A stretch of 48,902 nucleotides of DNA from Dehalococcoidia bacterium (GTDB lineage Bacteria > Chloroflexota > Dehalococcoidia > GIF9 > AB-539-J10): contig PUON01000027.1 of the NCBI GenBank assembly GCA_003552125.1, forward strand, positions 1 to 48,902, read 5' to 3'. Below the pieces are notes generated by a model that did not search any database, was not told the origin of the DNA, and saw only the letters and a list, made by a program, of their open reading frames with translations. Below, in pieces: positions 44,423-48,902 of this stretch. Numbering within the stretch: position 1 is the stretch's first letter; the number at the start of each line of letters is the position of its first letter. The translations under genes and the position numbers were made by a program.

Positions 44423-44898
44423 TGGGTACTGAAGTAACTTACGTACAGATTATCCTGCTGTGGGTGGCAAGGACGGCAGTACTGGTGTTCGTTGCAGCGC
44501 TGCTTGGCTGGCTTGGTATCTCGGTCCTGGATGTCCTCACCCCTGGAATCCGGCAACGGCAACGCGTGGGGGAGCATCCGGTCTCTGTGGGACTGTACAT
44601 TGGCGGCTTCATGATAATGATAGGGCTCGTGATCCATGGGGTGGTTACCGGACCGGTACTCATTGGCTCGGGACTGTTGCGCAGCGTTGTCGATCCTGCT
44701 CGAATCGGACTTATCGCTATTAGCTTCCTTGTAAGCCTTCTCCTCGGGGTAGTAATACTGCGCATGGTTGACAGGCTCACTCCTCGCATACGGTTCAGCT
44801 CTGTCGATGAGGATCCACTGGCCGCAGGGGTGTACGTTTTCGGCTATCTGGTGTTCTTTGGACTCATCCTGCATGGCGCACTTACAATGCCGCTCTAA
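44422..44898 (+). CDS. DUF350-type membrane protein
   Basis: The protein has 158 residues and four predicted transmembrane helices arranged as two similar halves. Each half has D-x-LTP-x-I-R (DVLTPGIRQRQRV and DRLTPRIRFSSV), then an acidic ExP/EDP turn and an AxG(L/V)YxxG(F/Y) helix. This internal repeat is the pattern of DUF350 (UPF0719) proteins, small inner-membrane proteins of unknown function. It starts on the last base of the pilT stop and overlaps the next gene by 26 bases, so pilT and these two genes are coupled. Confidence 0.75.
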   Translation: MGTEVTYVQIILLWVARTAVLVFVAALLGWLGISVLDVLTPGIRQRQRVGEHPVSVGLYIGGFMIMIGLVIHGVVTGPVLIGSGLLRSVVDPARIGLIAISFLVSLLLGVVILRMVDRLTPRIRFSSVDEDPLAAGVYVFGYLVFFGLILHGALTMPL

Positions 44899-45721
44899 GC
44901 TGATCTATACCCGCCTTGCACGGGTTCTGCTTTGCAGCCTCGCGCTTATCCTTCTGTGTCCTCTTGCGGTCCTGTCTGCTCCCACAGGGAATTTCTACCT
45001 CGAGGGAGGAGAGGTCTTTGACGACTGGGATATCTGCAGAACGCGTGCTTACGGTGAGGACGGCTTCTTCAGGTTTGATGGTTACAGCTTCGAACCAGTC
45101 ATCGCTGCTCAAAGTCTTGGTTTCAATGCGGATGTGGCGTATCAGAGAGGAATTGAGTTCGAGCGTCAGTACCCGGATCAGGCTCAGCGTGCCGAAGCGA
45201 TATTCACGTACGTTCGTGACCGGGTCAGGTACATGTCCGACCGTTCCCAGTTCGGCTATAACGAGTTTGCAGTGAATGCAGATGAACTCATGTCGGTGGT
45301 CGACCGGGACGGTGTGGCCTATGGCGACTGTGAGGATTACGCGGTTCTTCTCGGCGTTATGTACGTGGGGGCAGGGCTTCGTTCGGGGGTGGTGCTTGCG
45401 CCCGGGCATGCTGCGGCACTCGTCTATCTCCCCGATTACCCGTACGCGAACCGATTCCTGACGTTACACGGGGAACCGGGATGGGTGTGGGCAGAAGCTA
45501 CAGGTGGCAACAACCCTCTTGGCTGGATGCCTGACGAGTACATGCGTACAGAACTCCTCGGATACGAATTGCAGGACGTCGGACTCCAACGGGAAGGCTT
45601 GCCGGACAAACCCGTTACCACCATCACCCGCGACACCGGCGGGGGCTTCGCCCTCCCGATATCTCCCTTCCTCCTCGTGGTGTTCGTCCTGTGGCTCATT
45701 CCCGCATTGGCGCGCCGTTAG
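44873..45721 (+). CDS. Secreted, membrane-anchored transglutaminase-like protein
   Basis: The protein has 282 residues from ATG 44873. A signal sequence (about residues 16-36, ARVLLCSLALILLCPLAVLSA) and a C-terminal membrane helix (FLLVVFVLWLIPALARR) place the middle outside the cell. The papain-like transglutaminase core shows Cys153 in YGDCEDYAVLL and His179 in PGHAAAL. The third position is Glu208 in VWAEATGG, where Asp is usual. It could be a peptidase or amidotransferase acting on surface proteins. No other start inside the frame fits better; the frame is open to 44768. Confidence 0.72.
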   Translation: MAHLQCRSKLIYTRLARVLLCSLALILLCPLAVLSAPTGNFYLEGGEVFDDWDICRTRAYGEDGFFRFDGYSFEPVIAAQSLGFNADVAYQRGIEFERQYPDQAQRAEAIFTYVRDRVRYMSDRSQFGYNEFAVNADELMSVVDRDGVAYGDCEDYAVLLGVMYVGAGLRSGVVLAPGHAAALVYLPDYPYANRFLTLHGEPGWVWAEATGGNNPLGWMPDEYMRTELLGYELQDVGLQREGLPDKPVTTITRDTGGGFALPISPFLLVVFVLWLIPALARR

Positions 45722-45791
45722 GGTGCGAGCAAAATGCGCAGGTCAGCCTTTCTCGCTCGGCAGGCAGAATTCGTACCGACACCATCTCCTT

Positions 45792-45820
45792 TTGATAAAC
45801 GGAAACGTGGTTGCTACAAT
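45792..45820 (+). promoter_or_regulatory. acs promoter
   Basis: TTGATA (45792-45797), 17 bases including TGC, TACAAT (45815-45820). The leader of about 65 bases holds a perfect 12-bp palindrome ATACGGCCGTAT (45850-45861) and a 9-codon ORF (45836-45865). Confidence 0.75.
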
Positions 45821-45891
45821 CGGCGAGGTCCCATTATGCACAGTGGCGAATACGGCCGTATATAGGCACGAGAAAAGGAGACACGTTTAAG

Positions 45892-47826
45892 ATGACACAG
45901 ATTCTGCCACCTCAGGTAGTAGGCTTCATGAAACGGGCCGAAGAGGATTACGAAGGATTCTGGGAAGATGCCGCGATTGCGGCGATGGAGGACATCTACT
46001 GGTTCAAGCAGTGGGATACCGTTCTGGAGTGGGAATATCCCACATTCCGCTGGTTCACTGGCGGACTGACCAACATGTGCTACAGCTGTGTTGACTATAA
46101 GGTCGACCAAGGCCTTGGCATGAAGGCTGCGTTCATTGCGGAGGATGGAGACACGGGCGTTACTCGTACGGTCACCTACCTTCAGCTATTGGAGATGGTG
46201 AAGCAGTACGCCGCTGCACTGCGGGGTCTCGGTGTCCAGAAGGGCGACCGGGTTGCCATCTACATGCCGATGGGTATTGAAGCCGCAGTCGTGATGCTTG
46301 CATGTGCGAGGATAGGCGCCATCCACATGGCTATATTCGCGGGCTTTTCGCCGGGCGCAGTGGCGGACCGTCTGTCTCTGACCGAAACCCAGTACATCTT
46401 CGTTCAGGATGCGGGCACGCGGCGTGGAAAACCGGTTCCCCTGAAGGTTATGGTTGATGACGCGATCGACCAGCTTGATGACCCCTCCCTGATTAAGTCT
46501 ATGGTGGTGCTCAAGACGGGAGGCGTCGAAGTCAAGATGAAGGAAGGCCGGGACATCACCTGGGATGAGTTCATTGCGAAGGGTGAGGGCCAGAGCCCCG
46601 ACGTGACGCCGATGGCATCGGATGACCCCCTGTTTGTGATGCCCACATCGGGCACTACGGCCAAACCGAAAGTTACCGTTCACCGTCACGCCGGGTATCA
46701 GCTCTACATCTACTCAATGGCCAAGTGGATCTACGGACTTGAGGACGATGACGTGTGGTTCTGTACCTCAGATATCGGCTGGATCGTCGGTCACAGCTAC
46801 AACATCTATGGCCCGCTGCTGGTGGGCTGTACCTCGATCCTGTTCTCCGGCACTCCTGACTACCCCAGGCCGGATATGTGGTGGGACCTCATTGAGAGGA
46901 ACAAGGCGACGGGTCTGTGGTTCTCTCCCACCGGCATCCGCGGTCTGAGGCGACTGGGCATCGAGCATGCACAGAAGCATGACCTCAGTTCGGTGAAGCG
47001 GGTGCTGTGTGCAGGAGAGCTCCTTAATCCCGCCGCGTGGGAATGGCTGCAGAACGATGTGTTCGGCGGTTCTGTGCCGGTAATCGACCATATGTGGCAG
47101 ACTGAGACCGGAGGCCCCATCGTCGCCAATCCCTATGGAATCGCCATAGCTCCGATCAAGCCGGGCTCTTCGGCCATTCCTGTTCCCGGGCTTATTGCCG
47201 ATGTGGTTGACGTGAACGATGGCCACGTTTGCGAGCCGGGCGAAAAGGGCGTGCTCGTTATCAAGAAGCCTTTCCCCGGACTCACTTCCACGCTTTGGGG
47301 CGATCCTGAGCGCTACAAGACGGACTACTGGGAGACCAAGGAAGGCACCAAGGGCATGTACTACGCGGGTGATTCCGCCTCCAAGGATGAGAATGGCTAC
47401 ATCTGGTTCGCGGGACGTGCCGACGAAGTCATCAAGATCGCCGCGCACCGAATCGGAACCGTTGAGGTGGAGAGCTCCCTTATCTCACACCCTGCAGTGG
47501 TTGAGGCAGGCGTGTCGGGCGTGCCGGATGAACTGCGCGGTGAGGTTGCCAGCGCCTTCGTAGTGCTCTCCAAGGACTATGAACCGAGCGAAGATCTTAA
47601 GAAGGAGCTGATCAGCCACGTCCGCCAGACGATGGGGCCGATCGTCGTCATCGGCGATATTCACTTCGTGAATATGCTGCCGAAGACCAAGAGCGGCAAG
47701 ATCATGAGGCGAGTCATGAAGGCTCTTCTGACGGGCAAGGACATAGGAGATCTGTCGACTGTCGAGGAAGAGGCCTCAATCGAAGAGATTCGTGACGCCG
47801 CAAGCAAGATGAAGGGCGACTCCTAG
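45892..47826 (+). CDS. Acyl-CoA synthetase, AMP-forming (acetyl/propionyl-CoA synthetase-like)
   Basis: This adenylate-forming ligase of 644 residues activates a short-chain carboxylate to its CoA thioester. The N-terminal WFKQWDTVLEWEYPTFRWFTGGLTNMCYSCVDY is Acs-like. GDRVAIYMPM, GAIHMAIFAGFSPGAVADRL, WQTETGGP and KTKSGKIMRR with the catalytic Lys are present. The A3 phosphate loop reads TSGTTAKPKV (residues 252-261) instead of TSG-S/T-TGKPKG, two unusual changes. AAAGGAG precedes ATG 45892, and earlier in-frame codons lie in the leader. Acetate, propionate or a branched acid are all possible substrates. Confidence 0.9.
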   Translation: MTQILPPQVVGFMKRAEEDYEGFWEDAAIAAMEDIYWFKQWDTVLEWEYPTFRWFTGGLTNMCYSCVDYKVDQGLGMKAAFIAEDGDTGVTRTVTYLQLLEMVKQYAAALRGLGVQKGDRVAIYMPMGIEAAVVMLACARIGAIHMAIFAGFSPGAVADRLSLTETQYIFVQDAGTRRGKPVPLKVMVDDAIDQLDDPSLIKSMVVLKTGGVEVKMKEGRDITWDEFIAKGEGQSPDVTPMASDDPLFVMPTSGTTAKPKVTVHRHAGYQLYIYSMAKWIYGLEDDDVWFCTSDIGWIVGHSYNIYGPLLVGCTSILFSGTPDYPRPDMWWDLIERNKATGLWFSPTGIRGLRRLGIEHAQKHDLSSVKRVLCAGELLNPAAWEWLQNDVFGGSVPVIDHMWQTETGGPIVANPYGIAIAPIKPGSSAIPVPGLIADVVDVNDGHVCEPGEKGVLVIKKPFPGLTSTLWGDPERYKTDYWETKEGTKGMYYAGDSASKDENGYIWFAGRADEVIKIAAHRIGTVEVESSLISHPAVVEAGVSGVPDELRGEVASAFVVLSKDYEPSEDLKKELISHVRQTMGPIVVIGDIHFVNMLPKTKSGKIMRRVMKALLTGKDIGDLSTVEEEASIEEIRDAASKMKGDS

Positions 47827-47835
47827 AGTCGCCCT
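47813..47835 (+). terminator. Hairpin over the acs stop codon
   Basis: AGGGCGACTC (47813-47822) pairs over 10 bp with GAGTCGCCCT (47826-47835), with the loop CTA. The stop codon is inside the structure. No T-tract follows, so it may protect the 3' end rather than terminate. Confidence 0.45.
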
Positions 47836-47865
47836 CCTGAATACGGCCAGTGGGGATGTGAACAA

Positions 47866-47900
47866 CGGGGACGCGCTCAGCGCGTCCCCGTTATCTGTCT
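47866..47900. terminator. Bidirectional terminator between acs and the acyl-CoA dehydrogenase
   Basis: CGGGGACGCGC (47866-47876) and GCGCGTCCCCG (47880-47890) form an 11-bp stem with a 3-base loop, followed by TTATCTGTCT on the plus strand and TTGTTC on the minus strand. The hairpin includes the dehydrogenase stop codon. Confidence 0.7.
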
Positions 47901-48902
47901 GGCGATGGTCCACCGCTGCATCTCCGAAGTTCCCTCGTAGATCTCGGTAATGCGCTGGTCCCTGTAGTACCGCTCAACGGCAAACTCCCGCGTGTACCCG
48001 TAGCCACCGTGTATTTGTACAGCCTTATGGCAAATACGGTGTGCTGCCTCGCTGGCGTACAGCTTGGCCATTGCCGCCTCTTTCAGTGGTGGCTTGCCCC
48101 CCTGCTCTCCTGTCAGCCACGCAGCCCGGTATGTCAAGAGGCGGGCTGCGTCCAGTTCCACCGCCATGTCCGCGATCATGAACTGGATTCCCTGGTGGCG
48201 GGCTATCTCCACGCCGAACTGCTTGCGCTCCTTCGCGTACGCGACTGCCGCATCGTACGCAGCCTGCGCAATTCCCACGGCCTGCGCGGCGATGGTTACC
48301 CTGCTGGCATCGATGGCCTCAAGCGCGATGCGAAAACCCTTGCCCTCCTCGCCGATGAGGTTCTCTGCCGGAATGCGGCAGTTGTCAAACACCAGCTCCG
48401 CAGCTGACGTGGGGTGAATGCCCATCTTGTGTTCTACCTTGCCTACTGAGAAACCAGGCGTCCCCCGCTCCACAATGAACGCGCTGATGCCCTTGTGTCC
48501 GAGAGACTTATCCTTCGTGGCAAACGTCGTTACGAATTCGGCCTCCGCACCGCTCGTGATGAAGATCTTGGTGCCATTGAGGACGAACTCATCACCGTCC
48601 CTTTCGTACTTCATGTCGAGGTTCGCCACGTCACTTCCGGCCATCGCCTCTGTCAGTGCGAATGCCACTGTGGCGCCATCGATGACTCTCGAGATATAGC
48701 GTTTCTTCTGCTCGTCGCTTCCGTGCATGGTGATCGGATACATCGCCAGCCCGAGACTCACGAGATACGTGATGCCCAGACCGCCTGAGCCCTTGGAGAC
48801 CTCTTCTGCGGCGATGACGAATGTCAACTCGTCGCCTGTGCCGCCGTACTCTTCCGGCAGGCCGACGCTGTACAGTCCCACCTCGGCCATCTTCTTCACC
48901 AT
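47877..48902 (-). CDS. Acyl-CoA dehydrogenase, N-terminus outside the window
   Basis: At least 341 C-terminal residues of an acyl-CoA dehydrogenase are present. FALTEAMAGSDVANLD is the FAD/substrate signature (ALTE-x-x-AGSD), followed by FVTTFATKDKSLGHKGISAFIVERGTPG and GRFQ-type helices. The second family signature QIHGGYGYTREFAVERYYRDQRITEIYEGTSEMQR contains the catalytic-base Glu of the short-chain acyl-CoA dehydrogenase type (IYEGTSE). It oxidises acyl-CoA to enoyl-CoA and passes electrons to ETF; etfAB lies 38 kb away in this window. The start is not visible. It is convergent with the acyl-CoA synthetase gene. Confidence 0.93.
   Translation of the reverse strand: MVKKMAEVGLYSVGLPEEYGGTGDELTFVIAAEEVSKGSGGLGITYLVSLGLAMYPITMHGSDEQKKRYISRVIDGATVAFALTEAMAGSDVANLDMKYERDGDEFVLNGTKIFITSGAEAEFVTTFATKDKSLGHKGISAFIVERGTPGFSVGKVEHKMGIHPTSAAELVFDNCRIPAENLIGEEGKGFRIALEAIDASRVTIAAQAVGIAQAAYDAAVAYAKERKQFGVEIARHQGIQFMIADMAVELDAARLLTYRAAWLTGEQGGKPPLKEAAMAKLYASEAAHRICHKAVQIHGGYGYTREFAVERYYRDQRITEIYEGTSEMQRWTIARQITGTR

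Overview
The window is about 49 kb of compact bacterial chromosome with mid-to-high GC and gaps mostly below 150 bp. It carries two tRNA genes (Pro-CGG and Ser-UGA) and no rRNA, CRISPR array, insertion sequence or prophage. Several enzymes point to an anaerobic or microaerophilic heterotroph: a two-subunit iron-sulfur fumarase, electron-transfer flavoprotein, a 4-hydroxybutyryl-CoA-dehydratase-type flavoprotein, a K+-dependent-type membrane pyrophosphatase, succinyl-CoA synthetase, AMP-forming acyl-CoA synthetase and acyl-CoA dehydrogenase. TTG and GTG starts are common. Many genes appear to have an mRNA 5' end only a few bases before the start codon, and many promoters carry an extended -10 (TGn) element. 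I cannot name the phylum from this sequence; a deep-branching lineage with many leaderless genes would fit.

Layout. 1-830: minus-strand arsR plus a partial ArsP-type permease. 1092-2129: a membrane-anchored protein with Ig/PKD-like repeats. 2130-2530: a candidate structured RNA, a strong promoter and a tiny leader ORF. 2531-6151: carbon-starvation transporter cstA, then a small unknown protein, an ArsA/Get3 ATPase and an unknown membrane-anchored protein, probably one operon. 6273-7619: glycyl-tRNA synthetase. 7710-11243 (minus): etfB-etfA, a broken acyl-CoA dehydrogenase tail, and the dehydratase-like flavoprotein. 11364-17234: tRNA-Pro, a proposed homoserine kinase with aspartate kinase, a TPR protein and gyrA. 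17282-19808: a hydrolase and a convergent radical-SAM protein. 19918-21074: dtd and the tail of a dead sodium:solute symporter. 21096-24106: yajC and miaB (minus), radC, and a DUF2148 iron-sulfur protein. 24245-27262: lipoprotein, HIT protein, then minus-strand cmk-plsC-ispH. 27470-32423: malic enzyme and fumarase (plus) facing sucCD (minus). 32481-35855: tRNA-Ser, amino-acid dehydrogenase, ThiD2-ThiE fusion and a translin-family protein. 35972-41023: membrane pyrophosphatase and uvrA. 41125-42600 (minus): a MtnX-like phosphatase and exonuclease III. 42867-45721: receiver protein, pilT, a DUF350 membrane protein and a transglutaminase-like protein. 45892-48902: acyl-CoA synthetase facing a partial acyl-CoA dehydrogenase.

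How the genes work together. Malic enzyme, fumarase and succinyl-CoA synthetase form a C4-dicarboxylate segment of the TCA cycle. The acyl-CoA synthetase and dehydrogenase, EtfAB and the dehydratase-like protein belong to short-chain acyl-CoA metabolism feeding electrons to ETF. The homoserine kinase candidate and aspartate kinase sit at two steps of threonine synthesis. CstA, the amino-acid dehydrogenase and the pyrophosphatase suit a peptide or amino-acid user that conserves energy from pyrophosphate.

I saw no clear-cut new defence or mobile system. The strongest leads are the ArsA-type ATPase with two uncharacterised partners, the dehydratase homologue that lacks key cluster and catalytic residues, the imperfect 12-bp-stem structured element at 2243-2318, regulatory hairpins and small ORFs in the leaders of cstA, glyQS and hppA, and the recurrent near-leaderless gene starts.
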